A stretch of 64,000 nt of DNA from assembly GCA_013397115.1 (NCBI GenBank), contig VWZW01000509.1, forward strand, positions 372,001 to 436,000, written 5' to 3'. Source of the DNA: Edolisoma coerulescens (lineage: Eukaryota > Chordata > Aves > Passeriformes > Campephagidae). The translations under genes were made by a program, and so were the position numbers. Of this stretch, positions 47,301 to 59,759 are shown piece by piece (positions within the stretch are counted from its first letter, which is position 1; every line of letters starts with the position of its first letter). A model generated the notes under the pieces. The model made no database searches. It had not been told where the DNA came from and saw only the letters and a program-made list of their open reading frames with translations.

Positions 47301-50300
47301 GCAACTCTAAGGACTTTCAGTTGCCTTATGTTGGTACTGAGGATCTCTAGGTGCTGCTACCATCACCCTCAGTGGTTCAATCCAGTTCTCTCTCTGAGGA
47401 CTGTCTGTAAATCTGGGAATGCAAACCAGAGAAGTTCATCCCCTGTAGATTCAGCAGCTTCCAGATTGCAAGTCTAACAGCTTCAGTTCCCTCCAGTTTA
47501 CAAATGACTCTGCTTTGAAATGTCAGATTTCAGATGCATTTAAGCAGAAAGCTTCTGCCTAGGTAAGATTCAGAAACGAGCAGCAAGTGTTTGTACCCTT
47601 ATGGATCACAGTCCTCCCCTTTCTGTACCTGCAAACTGAGTGAGTAAAAACTTTTTCAAAAAGATCAAAATGAAGAGGTTCCCATGGCGAAAGACAACTG
47701 CAAATATGAGTGGTGTTTGCAGCAAGAAACACACAGTCCTGGCCAGCAGGATGGTTTAATTGAGGCTGGTCTGAATAATGGAGGTGATGATCATAATAGA
47801 AGTAATTTTTCTTGTACTTCTTGGGAAAATGATTCAGTATGATTCAACACCAACTAATAGCTAGTTAGTACACTTGCTTATATGTATATTTCTCAGAGAG
47901 AAAGGGGGTAGGAGAGTAACTGAAGCAACCCCTTGCTAAGGGAGCAGCAGAAACCTGCCAGGATTCCCTATCTCCCTCTTGCTCTGGGCAGGCAGATCAG
48001 CTCCAGCCAAGCTTTTTGGGGGAAGTGATAATCTCCACCAGCCTTGAGTGGGTGTGAATGGAGACAGTGCTCTTCCAGTCCTTCCACAGCCATCCCCAGA
48101 AGACTGAGCATCGGAAAAGCAGGCTCCACCAACTGGGCACACCTGGCACCTAAGCAGGAGCATGGAAGCAGAATGGGAAGAAGAGACTGGTGTGCATATA
48201 TGAAAATTTAATCCCAAGTAATGATCTGCACATCAAAAGAATTTGCAAGCATGCCTTATAGGTGGGGATATAGCAGATGGCAGGGAATTTTTTAATGAAT
48301 TCTTTCTGAATATAAGGAAAGCAGAGAATGGAGCATTTATGCAACTGCATGTTGCCTGGCTTTTTTTCTGTTTCTTAAAGGCTTAGCTATTTGAATTCTG
48401 GCTATGGATTTTGCATTATATCTGCTTTATAAATTGCCTCAGGTATTTAAATTTTACGCCATTGAAGACACTGAAAGTGGAGTGAAATATGTTTGTTTGT
48501 GTGGGTACATGTGGTTTTGATAGGAAAATCAAATGTTTATTATGATTCAGCCATGATGCTTGTTAGAGCACCCTGGAGTACAAAAATGGACTGTCTCCAG
48601 GTTTGCAGTTCGGAACTAACAATAGACAATTCATTCTGTGTATTGATCACTCCTCTGAAAATTTTCCATGAGGAATACCTCTTCTCCACAAAACAAAGGG
48701 AAAAAACCCCAACCTAACAATACGTAATTTCAAATTTCTGATATCACATCCCTGCGTGAAGAGCACAGATCTGTTTTTCCAAGATACATGCAGGGAAGGA
48801 AATCATTGTTTCTACTGGACAACTGTACTCTGTTCAAAATGTGATTTGTATTCACTTTTTGGGTTGATTGAAATGCCTTCATTTCTCCTGGAATATCTCC
48901 CAGGGGATTTTCACTCAGAGTAACTCTGATATTACCAAATGACAAAAGGAGAAAAGGAGAGGAAATGTCCATATCTATTCATACATAAGTTTTGAAATAG
49001 CTAAAACCAATACCTTAATATGACAGGGGGGTAGAGGTTAGGAAAACATATTTCAAAGGGAAGAATACTAATACTACTAATTTACCAATAAAATTATATT
49101 CATTCTCTAAGGACATGTATGGTCCTTTCTAAAGGAAGAGAGTGTACACACTTATAACTTACCCGACCTTATGGTAGCTCCTACTATAAAGAATAAAAAA
49201 CCTCACCCGGAACTCCATCCAATTCTCAGGACAATTCAGAATGGTCTATATACACACTTCTAAGGTTAAGTACATTTTAAACATTGGAAGTTGTTCCCTC
49301 CTGTTTGCAGAGCTCGAACTGACTCCCTCATCCCCTCGGATCCTGCCTCCAAGGGCTGAGCAGCACTTTCAGCCTGCGTTGCCCTGAGCTCATCCACTGC
49401 CCTGAAGTTCTGCCCCTGAGAAGCTCCTGCACCTCTTGGCCAGGAGCTGCTGAGAGCAGCTGAGCAGACAAAAGCCCTGGCCAGAATGAAATGGATTTAA
49501 ACACCCAAGGAGGTGTTCACATTCCCATGGGAACCGAGGAGCCCTGTGGCAGGATATGCGGCAGCAGGGCTGAGAGATCCAAAGCACCCTGGACACCTGA
49601 GCAACTTCCCTTCCAGCTCAGGAGGGTGCCAAGTCCCAGACCAGGGCTTCCACTCCTTTGCCAAACCCAGGGGGAACTTCTCGGCAGCTGAGGAGAGAAG
49701 GCAGGAGCCAAATACCAGCATGGGAGAGAGAGAGCAGGCCGGTGCTTTGGGAGGTGGTGACAAGCTTTGGCGAAGAATCCAAACTTTTTGCCAGAAACAG
49801 AAACTCCCCCGTTCGCTGCAGGAGCTCCTTCCAGGCTCATTCCCTCATTGCCTGCAGGCAAACACACACACACTCATCCTCTCCCCACTGGAGCTCTCCT
49901 CAAAGGCAGCTGCGAGGGCCAGACCTCTGCCGTGACTTTGAGCACACCAGCACATGGTGGCCGGTCCGTGGTGCACAGAAGGCTGGGCACTAGGGGTTGG
50001 TCACTTGGCCACTAAAGCAGGACATTTTCACTGTCATCATCCAAATCAAATACTGGGCTCTGTTTGTTCAGATGATCTCTCTGCTACTCCCTCCCTTGAT
50101 TAGCCTCATAGCGGAGCTTGAACTAGAAGGAAACAAGACAGCATGAGAGAGAGAAAACGTCCTCCTCTTGCTTTTAATCTGCCATTTCAATGACACTGAC
50201 TTCTCCAGCAGCAGCAGCAGCAGATATTGATCCCCTGACCTGCTCTGAACTCCACAATTGTCTAATTTCACTATGACCTGGGGCAGGGGGAAGCAGCTCA

Positions 50301-51484
50301 CACCATCCTCTGACAGGGAAGGGACTGGTCAGTGCCAGAACCAGTCTGGACACATGGGTGATCTGACCTTGGAAGAGTTAGTTAGCACGTGGAGAAAAGA
50401 ACCTACCTCTGAAGAGTGGTGGATAAAAACTTTAGGATATTCCTTCCAGATTATTTTTTTCCTAACCTGTGATGATGTTTGTGACTAGCACATCTCAGTG
50501 GAAAGACTCCATGAGACATGGTAAGCACGTCTGTGATAAATTCTCTGTCTGAAGGGCAGAAGAGACCAATCTGCCATGAGAAATAAAAAAGAAGCGAGAA
50601 GCCTGGTGAGAAGAAAAAAAAAGTGAGAAGCCCAGGTGAAATACCTGGGAATAACAGTTTGGGGGAAAAGGGTTGAGAGAGCAAGGGTAGTTTCCAATAT
50701 TTATATTTGAATGCAAAAGTTTGCAAGCAGTTTTTGATCTCTTGGGACCTCCTCTCTAGTCAGGCTCAGCTTGTAGGAGCTGGTCAGAAAAAGGTCAGGG
50801 ATGTCCCAGCTGTGGTAGCCGATTCCCCAAAGCTGATAGGAGAACTGGACATGCCCTGGATAGACCTTTGATAATGCACAGAGCATGGAAGACCTTTCAA
50901 CATCAAATCTCTAACACTAATCTGTCCCAGGGAAGCTTCCCTTCCAATATTTCCTATGTCCACAGCAAGGAAAGTTTTCAAAACCCACCTTGCAACCCTT
51001 AAGCTCTCTCCCATTCTTTTAATTTGTGCAGGTGGATAGTTGGGCAAGAGACACAGGGCACCCCTGCCAGCACAGTTAGAACACCAGTTTCCCACCTTTG
51101 AAAAGCTGGTTTTGAGACAACTCTTCCAGCATTGGTGTCTTCGTACCACACAGGGAGAAAAAACCACAGAGATAAAGTCCTTGCTCAGTGTCCATGCTGT
51201 GGTTTTCAGCATTTTCAGCTCTGTCCCTGAGTTCCCACTGCAACTTTTCCACTGACCCTCTAACATTACCTCTTGAAAACCACTTCAATTCACTCCTCTC
51301 TGCCTCCACCCCACGCCCCTATGCTCCGTGTTTGGACTACAAGCTACACCAGGTAGCAAGATGCTGAATGTACATTTTTAGGAGCCTTATGTTCTGGGGA
51401 GATTCTAGACACACCCCACAGGACTGGTTTGGTCGACATGGCTAATTCCTGTTCTCAGTGAACACAGTTAGAAACACTGGTATT
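47301..51484. other. Gene-free, GC-rich patch at 49.3-50.0 kb
   Basis: No supported gene. The 49300-50000 part is GC-rich but CpG-poor, and gives at least seven overlapping frames on both strands (longest 140 codons), a signature of composition rather than coding. Six perfect CAG units lie at 50206-50223. Confidence 0.5.
50206..50223 (+). repeat. (CAG)6 trinucleotide microsatellite
   Basis: Six uninterrupted CAG units, bounded by CTTCTC before and ATATTG after. No open coding context supports a polyglutamine tract. Confidence 0.95.
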
Positions 51485-52520
51485 TTTAGGCCTAAAAAAA
51501 GGTGATTATCTACAAATCTGAGCAACTATTTGCCTGTACAAGAAGGAGGACCCAGGGAACTCCAGTCAATAAGCCTCACCTCCATCCTTGGTAAGGCAGC
51601 TAATTCCATACACCATTTCCAGGCACAAGAAGGACAAGACAGTCACCAGGAGTGGCTTCACCAAGGGGAAGGCATGGCTGAACTTCTGTGATGAAATGAC
51701 TGGTCTGGCAGGTGAGGGGAGAGCAGTGGACATTGTCTAGACTTCAGTAAGGCTTTTGAGAGACTCTCCCACATAAGATCCTTATCATCAAGTTGATAAA
51801 GTGTGGAAGGGACAAGGAGACAGTGAGGTGAACTACAATCTTGCTGAACAGTCTGGCCTGAAGGATGGTGATCGGTGACATGAAGTGTAGGTGGAGCAGC
51901 TTTACAGAGAAGGCCCAGGGCTCTCGGTGAACACTGAGCTGAAGATGAGCCAGCAAATGCCCTTCAGCAAACACAGCTAAAGATATCCTGGGCTGCACTG
52001 GAAAAAGCATTGCCAGCAGGTGGAGGAAGGTGATCCTTTCACTCTCCTCAGAACTGGGCATATTGGAGAGACTTCAGCAAAAAGCCACAACAAGGATGTT
52101 CAAGGAACTGGAGCATTTCTTCTGTGGGGAAAGACTGAGAGAGATGGGACTGTTCAGCCTGGAGATAAGAAGGCTCAGAGGGGATCTCATCAATGTATAT
52201 AAATAACCAAAGGGAGGGTGAAAAAAGGACAGGGCCAGGCTCTTCTCACTGATGTCCAGTGACAGGACCAGAGGCAGTGGGCACAGACTGAAACATGAGG
52301 TTCTGCCTCAGCACCAGGGAACACTTTTTCACTGTGGAGGTGACAGAGCACTGCACAGGTTGCCCAGGTGAGTTGTGGAGTCTCCAGCCTTGGAGATACT
52401 CAAAAATTGCCTGGACATAGTCCTGGGCAACTGATTCTAAGTGATCCTGCTTGAGCAGAGGAGTTGGACCAGATGACCTCCATGTAGTCTCCAACATCAA
52501 CCATTCCGTGATTCTGTGGT
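51485..52520 (+). mobile_element. CR1 LINE, ~1 kb, internally deleted, RT remnant to 3' end
   Basis: The longest CR1 in the window. It enters in the reverse-transcriptase region (GAGGACCCAGGGAACTCCAG, then AATAAGCCTCACCTCCATCC, the equivalent of the NYRPVSLTS motif). It passes a degraded DFSKAFDTVSH region (ACTTCAGTAAGGCTTTTGAG, then ACTCTCCCACA), then jumps over the catalytic core. It resumes at AAAGCATTGCCAGCAGG and continues through GGGACTGTTCAGCCTGGAG to the tail GTTGGACCAGATGACCTCC and TTCCGTGATTCTGTGG. A stop within the DFSKAF region and several deletions make it a fossil. Its tail subtype (ending ATTCTGTG) is different from all other copies here. Confidence 0.93.
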
Positions 52521-55015
52521 TTGAGCTTCTGGGCAGAGGCTTCTCAAGAGGGTTTCACAATTTCAAAGGCTTCAGTACTTGGTGTGTTCAAATACTGCGT
52601 GTCAGTCCACCACTGGCCGCCAGCTGGGGGTGCTGAGGTGGCACATCATTTGCAGTAGACTGTGCATCTGATAAAAAATTGTCACGTCATGGTCTGAGCC
52701 GCTCAGATCTCCCAGTTTTGGTTTGATATTACAGTTAAACTGATCTATGGACTGGCTGATTTGAGAGGGACAGTTCTGCCTGGAGAGGTAGAACCAGAGG
52801 GTTATAAGACTCAGCCGTATTCAGCCATAATGTCCTGTGAAAGACCCAGCTCTGACCAACATATTTGCTCTTCTGCAATGTCAAGGTGCATCTCAGGCTT
52901 CTTGAGCTCAGTCTCTTCCTGACCCTGAAAGTGGCAGAGTAAAAATCATGGCTCTTTCTAAATGTTACTGATTCATGGCACCAGAAATTATGTGCCTGGT
53001 GTTGAAATGGGGATGTCTGGCATTATCCTGTTCCTCTCTTACAGGAACAGCACAATGATTTACACTGAGTTTTCAGTATCAGCCTCAGGAACACTTCACA
53101 TGTCATGGAGCTGTGGTCCCAGGTTTTCTGCAGACTCATATCTGCCTTGCTTACCTTAATGTCTCGGTTTTGAGGTTTTCCTTCCCCATCACAGCACCTG
53201 CAACCCTGTCTGTTTGTCATATGAAAGTAGTTTCTGGAGATTAAGATAGTCCCTCAGGAGAAAGGCACAGCTACAGCAAACTGGCATATATGGGCTCTTT
53301 CCAAAGTTGCTTCCAGTAATTTTGCAGCTGTTAATGTGGCACCTTGGTTCAGCCCAGAAAGTACCAGTACTAATTCTAGTCCTTGGGAAAAAATAACAAA
53401 ATAGGTGAGTGATTTGCCAGCTCATGCTTTCTTCATCCTAAACCACCTGTTTAAATTCATCAGAACACTGGCAAGCAGCTTTGTGAATTCAAGCCTTTCT
53501 ACTGAAAGTCAAACAAAATTGATAAAGGACTTAAAGCCCTGAGATTTTGACTGTGCAGTCATTATTTTGACTGCCATTTTCCATATGCCTACCCTGTTGA
53601 GGGAGGATCTCTGTAAGCTTCTGCACCTTGTGCAGAGAATAAGAAATTATTTTGGTGGAAGAGGTTGCAAAGGTGCATACAGGGGGAATTCGTTCTGAGG
53701 GTCTGAATATCCTCCATTTAAAGGTTCTGGCTGACCTGTCTGACTGAGACTCAAAACACTGGTGGCTTCTCATTTGTGCACTCAGAGGAAGCAGAACCAA
53801 GAGGACACTATGGCTGGTATGGCTGAGGGCAGAAAACAGGTGGGCAGGGGTTCAGCTGTTTATTTTCTAATGGTTTTTCTCTAGCTTGCATTTGAGCTCA
53901 GACTCTCACAGGAGTCTTCAGCCTGTTGCCAGTGCAGCAGACTTCCAACCCACTGTAGCTACCACATAAGAAAATGAAAACTTTAGCTTGAAAAGAAGGA
54001 TGAGAAACCAATCCTGGGTCCTTGAGAGGTGTAAATGGCAGCTGATCTGAGAGGGACAGCAAGGGCTCTCAGCACAGGCTTCTTCTACAAAGGCTCACAG
54101 ATGGCCTTACCCTGAGCCGCCCCTCCAGCCATGGACAAGCACACACCCCAGTGGGCTGTGCTGGATGAGAAAGGTTAAATCCATCAGCTCTTTGTGGGGG
54201 CCACGTTCTCTCCCCAGCATGAAGGATCCGCTCAGTGCCGGGGCAAGCTCTGGCCGTGGGCAGATGTCCCGCAGCCAGGCAGAGCAGCAGGGGAGGTGGC
54301 TGTGGTGGCTGCTCCTCTGCCAGTTGTACATCTTCTTCAGGCCTCTCATCAGCAAACCCCCTTCAGTGCCTCTGGATTTGCCTATACACTCCTCCAGACA
54401 GTGGTTACATGGAGCAGAGATGAGCAGAGCCGTGGCAGAGATCCAAGGGCCAGGAGGGACAGCAGTCACGGGGTGCAGGCTCTAACTCCACCATTTGTCC
54501 CAGCTGCCTGCAGAGCGTGGCATGGCACCCAAAACCACCCAGGGGAGGTGCTTTGCCCAGCACTGTCACCCATCAGCACAGGCATTCCTTCAGAGAACAT
54601 CTCTGCCTGATGCCTTTTGCTCCCCCAAAGAGCCCAGTCCCAGCCCGTGCCCTGCCTGTGCCCAACTGCTCACCTTGAGTCAAATGAGTGATTTAGTGAT
54701 CCTGGGTGCAGGCTGGGGCAGATCCTCCTGTCCTTATTCACTGTGAGTTGTGCTGTAGGCAGTTACAGTCCCACGGAAATTAATGGGATAATGAATACTA
54801 ATTAGTGGCAAGCCACAGTGGGAGAATCTGGCAAAACATCTGTCCTTGCCCCAGGAGTGGGAGTTCCTCAGGTCCCTGCCATTGTCACGCAGTTCGGGGG
54901 GCCCTCACGAGCCGGTGGAAAGCCAGATTTTGAGTATTTACAAGCAGCATAAAAATTGGCCCCAAAAATCACTTTCTCATCAGTTTCACTAAGCCCTAAT
55001 TATAATGTAAATTGC
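52521..55015. other. Gene-free; GC-rich patch at 54.1-54.75 kb
   Basis: No supported gene. Stacked frames at 54107-54746 on both strands (to 138 codons) reflect GC-richness. Just after the CR1, about 52610-52640, a GC-rich word CCGCCAGCTGGGGGTGCTG has a partial resemblance to a CTCF site but lacks the central GG. Confidence 0.5.
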
Positions 55016-55140
55016 AAAATTGGAAGGAATTCAGAGACGAGCAACAAATACGACTAAGGGGATTGGAGGATTGATTTATGAGAAAAGATTAAAAGACCTA
55101 AGAATTATGCAGTTTGACTAAATGATGACTGTGGGCCTGA
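55016..55140 (+). mobile_element. Ancient CR1/L3-like LINE relic
   Basis: GGAATTCAGAGACGAGCAAC, AAATACGACTAAGGGGATTG, GATTTATGAGAAAAGATTAA, then AAGACCTAAG resembles the segment of CR1-clade elements coding for (V)QRRATKMIKGLE..YEERLKEL. It is clearly more diverged and AT-richer than the other CR1 copies, suggesting an old insertion. Both ends fade gradually. Confidence 0.6.
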
Positions 55141-56092
55141 TCTTGCAAACTTTTCCCAGAGATGGCTCTCCACATTAAAGAGCAAGCACAACTTAAAAAT
55201 ACCTACCATGTCCTCCAGTGAGAAGTTCTGAAAATCAGTATTCTAACCTAAGACAGCGGGGAGCATTAGTTTTCATCTTGCAGATAAGAAAGTAAAAATT
55301 TCTAGTAAAAAGCTCAAAGATTGTTTGCAATTTTGGGGGGTGTTATATGTGGAAAAAAACCACAGAATTTATTCCCATCAGAAAGAAATGGGAGGTATGT
55401 AAATACTTGATGTCTGAAAATGAACAGTATGACAGGAGTGATGGAAAAATGATGCTTTTCACATGGTAGGCTGTTAAATGTCTTTATTTGTACCTTTCTG
55501 AACTGATGAATTGTACATTTGCATGAGTTCTACACAGCTTTTAGTGCTTTTGAGGATCTGCTTAAGCTGTAGAAAGCATTATAGAGATGTCACAGGACCA
55601 AGCATACAAAGTAATTCAAATGACAGAAAAAACCAATGGCAAAATGAGAGATGCAGCACCTCAAAAGGAGAGATGCAACACCAAGTCCTAAACTGTCTTC
55701 TTGCCCCACGGCATGGCTGTGTTTGAAAAACCAAGGTGCAGTAGTGTATCACTTACCAAAGCACGGTTTCAATACTTTTTTAATAACCATCACAAAATGA
55801 AATAAATAAGATTTATCATGATTTGTAGGTAGGTTTTACTAAAGAAAAAAATCAGGTAGTATTCTCCTTAAAGTTGGATTGAAATGCTTTACTTCTGAAA
55901 AAGCAACTTTCTTTTTGTTAAATTCGGGAAAATTCAGATTATACAGGCTTTTCTCAGTTAAAAATGAATCTACTATTCTATAAAGCAAAACAATTTTTAA
56001 AGTTTCAGGTGAATCAGAACTAAAACCAGCATTGAATCAAAAAGTAATGAGATCAGAAGCAACCCCAAAACTTGTATTGATCAAACTGTAGT
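55141..56092. other. Gene-free, AT-rich sequence
   Basis: No gene. A small direct duplication of GAGAGATGCARCACC occurs at about 55647-55682. AT-rich from 55740 to 56040. Confidence 0.5.
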
Positions 56093-56097
56093 GAAAA

Positions 56098-56227
56098 GAC
56101 AAGACAAGACAAAAGAAGAAAAGAAAAGAAAAGAAAAGAAAAGAAAAGAAAAGAAAAGAAAAGAAAAGAAAAGAAAAGAAAAGAAAAGAAAAGAAAAGAA
56201 AAGAGAAAAGAAAAAAGAAAAGAAAAA
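56098..56227. repeat. Compound (GACAA)3-(GAAAA)17+ microsatellite
   Basis: Three GACAA units (56098-56112) are followed by a short irregular step and then 17 perfect GAAAA units (56118-56202). Impure GAAAA-like units continue to 56227. The repeat has no stop codon in three frames, which explains the Lys/Glu-rich forward frame and the Phe/Ser/Leu-rich reverse frame through it; neither is a gene. Length is likely to vary between individuals. Confidence 0.97.
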
Positions 56228-56747
56228 CTTTTGTGGTTTGGCTCAACCTAAGCAAAATTCCACTCATTTTTTACCTGTCTTTCCATCTCTCAAATCCATC
56301 ACTCATCAAGCTCTTGTTTTGGGTAGCTAATCTCCCTGTTGTGCCAGAGCCTGGCTTGGACAAGGATTCAGTGCATGACACTGGCTCTGCAAAGTAGGGT
56401 GCACGTAAATAATGCCTCCAATCTTGGCACAGCAACTGAAAATCCTCCCAGTGCTGGTCCCTAAACCAACCCTGGCCCAGAGACATCTGTCTGAGTCTCT
56501 GAAATGGAGAAGGCAAGTTCCCAGCATCTCCAGGAACAGCCTCAGTGATTCAACAGATTTGTATTTATATCAGCAAGCAGAGAAGAAGTAATGCCTATTT
56601 CAGAGGCCCTGGAGCAAAGAAAAAAAACCCGCATTATCTTTCCCAAAAACCTCACAGCTGCTTATCTGAAGCAGTTCATGACAGTGAAAGAAGTGGATAA
56701 ATGTGTCATGTAATGCTGCAATGAGATTTTTAAAGGCAGGCATGATT
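56228..56747. other. Gene-free unique sequence
   Basis: No gene or recognised repeat. Confidence 0.5.
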
Positions 56748-57697
56748 TCACTTAGGCAAGCAAGGGAACGGTGAGTCAGCAGATGATTTCGTAACAGCGA
56801 TCCACAGCTGGCTCCGGCGTGGTGGCTCCAACGTGGCCAGCAAGGCAGGCTGGCTGGTGGGCTGGGAGGGTGCCAGCTGTGACCCCGACCTGCCAGGACA
56901 CAGCCACCAAAGCCAACACGGAGAGAAGCAACACCTGAGGAAAACTGTTGAGGCAGGGAAGGCAAATGCCATGGGAGAAAAACACCAAAAAGTCTTTGTA
57001 AGCCAGGGTAGGTCCACCACGGTCTTCATCCTCCCTCCCATGGCTGCTTCCTATTTCATCTCTCTGAATCCCACAAAACCTCCTCTTATGGAGGAAGAGG
57101 AAGATGAAGAGGGAGAGAAAAGCTCTAGGAAGCCTGTGAGTTGATGCCCCCCTTCCCATCTCCTCTTTCACACAAGTCTGGGTCCCCCTTTCCCCATGGG
57201 ACAGGGCTGACGACCTGCTGGTGCCAGCATTTCCCCACCCACCACAGAGCCCGGTTGGAGCCAACTGCTCCAGGGCTGACTGGGAGCCAGGGCACAGCAG
57301 CCCTGTCCAAGCCCCAGGCGATGCTGACACAGTCCCATGCAGGATTCCCACCCAGGAGCCCGGGGGAGTTGCAGGGAATGATGCTACGATGTCTGAAGAG
57401 TAGGTGAGTTCTGCAGCACGCAAATGAAGGGCAGGAGGGTGTCCTTCCTCCCTCTCCAAGCCTGGGGGCATCAGGGCCTCCTCCCTCTGTCCCTGGGCTG
57501 CAGGAGAAAGGAGGAACAGCCAGGGAGGAGCCAGCAGGGTCTCTTGTCACAGGTACAGCACAGCTTCTGTTCCACGGAGGGAGGCGGACTTCCATGGATG
57601 GAAGGACAAACTGAGAGGCACAACCTCTGCAGATCATAGAATTGCATCTGTGGTCTGTAGACCAAAGCTTCCCCCAGGTTTTTTTCCTGCTCACCAT
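56748..57697. other. GC-rich patch with stacked chance reading frames
   Basis: The longest open frame of the window (231 codons, 56776-57471, reverse) lies here. It overlaps a 190-codon reverse frame in another phase (57125-57697) and a 103-codon forward frame (56833-57144). The 231-codon product has two hydrophobic stretches (around residues 118-128, and again near 190-205) but no family resemblance, and no splice or promoter evidence supports it. I regard the frames as a product of GC-rich composition, with a small chance that one is an exon. Confidence 0.4.
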
Positions 57698-59759
57698 CCT
57701 TTATTCACATCCCACTGGCATAACTATCCTACACAAGTGTGTTCTGCCTCACGTCTGTACCAAACACAAGCAACACCTCAGCCAGCCCCAGCATACTCAT
57801 GAGGTAACATGAAAACACCTTCAGTGAGAGAAAAGGAAGTAGTTAATAGGGGATGGTGAGCAAGAAAAAAAACTGGATGAAGCTTCAAAAAACTGTGGAT
57901 TTGTTCACAAAATTTGGGGGTTTATCAACCCTAATTTTTACAATAACCTGTGCTTTCAAGTATATTTTGCCATGTGAACTCTGATAGGTTTTCACGCCTT
58001 AGTCTGATAATGCTGTTCTGCTTGATATTTCCTCTGGTTATTCCTGCACAGGTTCACACTCACCATTGCATTTCTTCCTTTTTTTTTTTCCCCTTGCAAG
58101 AAACTCATTATCAGCCTCCCTGAAAAACTCTGCAGTTCAAGAGTGCCATCTTGAGGCATCCTACGTGCAAGGACTATGTGCAGATTGAACCTCGAGTATT
58201 CAGGGAGTTATTTACATTTAAAATATCATTTTAAAAAGGCATGAGCATGTGTACAGAGGGGCAGTTCATTTCTGCTGTGTATTACCTGGAGTTAAGGGAT
58301 CTAGCCAACAGAAATGTCACCCACAGTCAAGATTTTCAAAAGCAAACAACACTAGCGAGTGCTCTGCTTTGGGATATACTGTTTGAAATGCCTCAGGAGA
58401 TACCTGGTGTTCAGACTGTGCTCAGTTCCAGCCATCTGAAAAAATCAATGAACTTGCAAAGTATTTTAAGCCAGGTACTGAAAATGAATAATTATTATTT
58501 TAATTTTTTTGTCAATAAGATGCATGTTTGTATGTTTAATTTAAGTTAAAGGCAAAGTCAAAGGCAAAATAAGATTCTGGCTTTCAAAACTATTTTAAGT
58601 TTACATGGGGAGAATATTGCTTTAGCTATTCCCGTGCTTTAAAATAAAGGAGAAACCTTCATGCTTTGGAGTATAAGCTCAGGGGTTGTTGAAAATCTTT
58701 CTCCTTCTACAGCATAGTCCAGACACCAGTAATCTATCCCTGCAGGAGAGCAAATGGGTAGATTGTTACAACAAATCATGCATAGGTTGAGAATTTACCG
58801 TTGAAAGTGGGATGTTGCTTTTCATTCTTCCTGCTGTGGCTGCCAGGTGGCTTTGGGCTTGGGAAAAGGATGTGTGCCAGCACATTCACAATGAAGTGCC
58901 CTAAGGATGAGGCGCCACAGGAAACCAGAGACCCTCAAAAATATGCATTGTTAGCATCACAAATAACCCCATGTTTCCTTGTGATAGTTTTCATTTGGAA
59001 GCTGAGCAGGAACATAAACCTTTCTGAAGTGGTTGCCCACGATGTACATCCCCCAGTTATCAGCACTATCAAAGTTGCACAAGTGTGCTCCTTTCGGTAT
59101 TTTTACAAGAATTTTAGATTGCATTAGATGGGAAGTCCTAAAACTGTGAATTTGACTGAAGCCCAGATGAAAAGCAATCTACCTCCAGCTACATAAGAGT
59201 CAATCTACAGGAGGAAGTCCCGCTTGTTTTCCAGCAGCAGCAGACTGCAGCAGAAGGTAATTTTATCCTCAGCATTTAGCACAGCTACGACGCATCTCAC
59301 AAAAGAAATCCAGTATCGGCTCTGATCATCCTTAAACTATCAGGATCTGAGTCATATCCCGGTCTGGAAGGAGGAGTGGGTAAGAAACTAATTTCCCTTT
59401 CACAGCAAAGAAAACCACGAATTTAAATTATTTTTTTTCTTGCTCGGAAGCCCAAAATACCTTGCCAATAATCGGTGAAGATGTGTCAGATCTTCTGAAA
59501 GGGGTGGGAGCACCTTGGGACAGCCCATGGACTGTGCTCCCCACACAGACCTCCTTGTGCTGCCTGCCAGGGCAGCGCCGGCATGACTTGGGCTGAAAGA
59601 GAGGATTTTTTAGTAGTCCAACAGAGCCTAAATAGGACAGCCACAGTCGAGGCGTTCAAGCAAATGAGGTCTATCTCCACAAAGAAAGGCCATTTTGGAG
59701 ATCTAGGTTGTGTTAAACCTATTCACAGAGAATAAATGCCCGATTCTGGGTGTAGCCTG
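57698..59759. other. Gene-free unique sequence
   Basis: No supported gene. Frames of 102 codons (58241-58549) and 108 codons (58801-59127), both forward, lack domain features. The second begins with a hydrophobic, signal-peptide-like run (CCFSFFLLWLPGGFGLG), but nothing after it is recognisable. Confidence 0.45.

Noticed and set aside
47368..47380. GGTTCAATCC as a tRNA B-box
   Set aside because: It is one base shorter than the B-box consensus, with no A-box or cloverleaf at the right distance.
52610..52640. CTCF-like GC-rich word after the CR1
   Set aside because: Starts like a CTCF site (TGGCCGCCAG) but the required central GG is replaced by CT.
56037..56330. Lys/Glu-rich forward frame and Phe/Ser/Leu-rich reverse frame
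   Set aside because: Both are translations of the GAAAA microsatellite, which has no stop codons.
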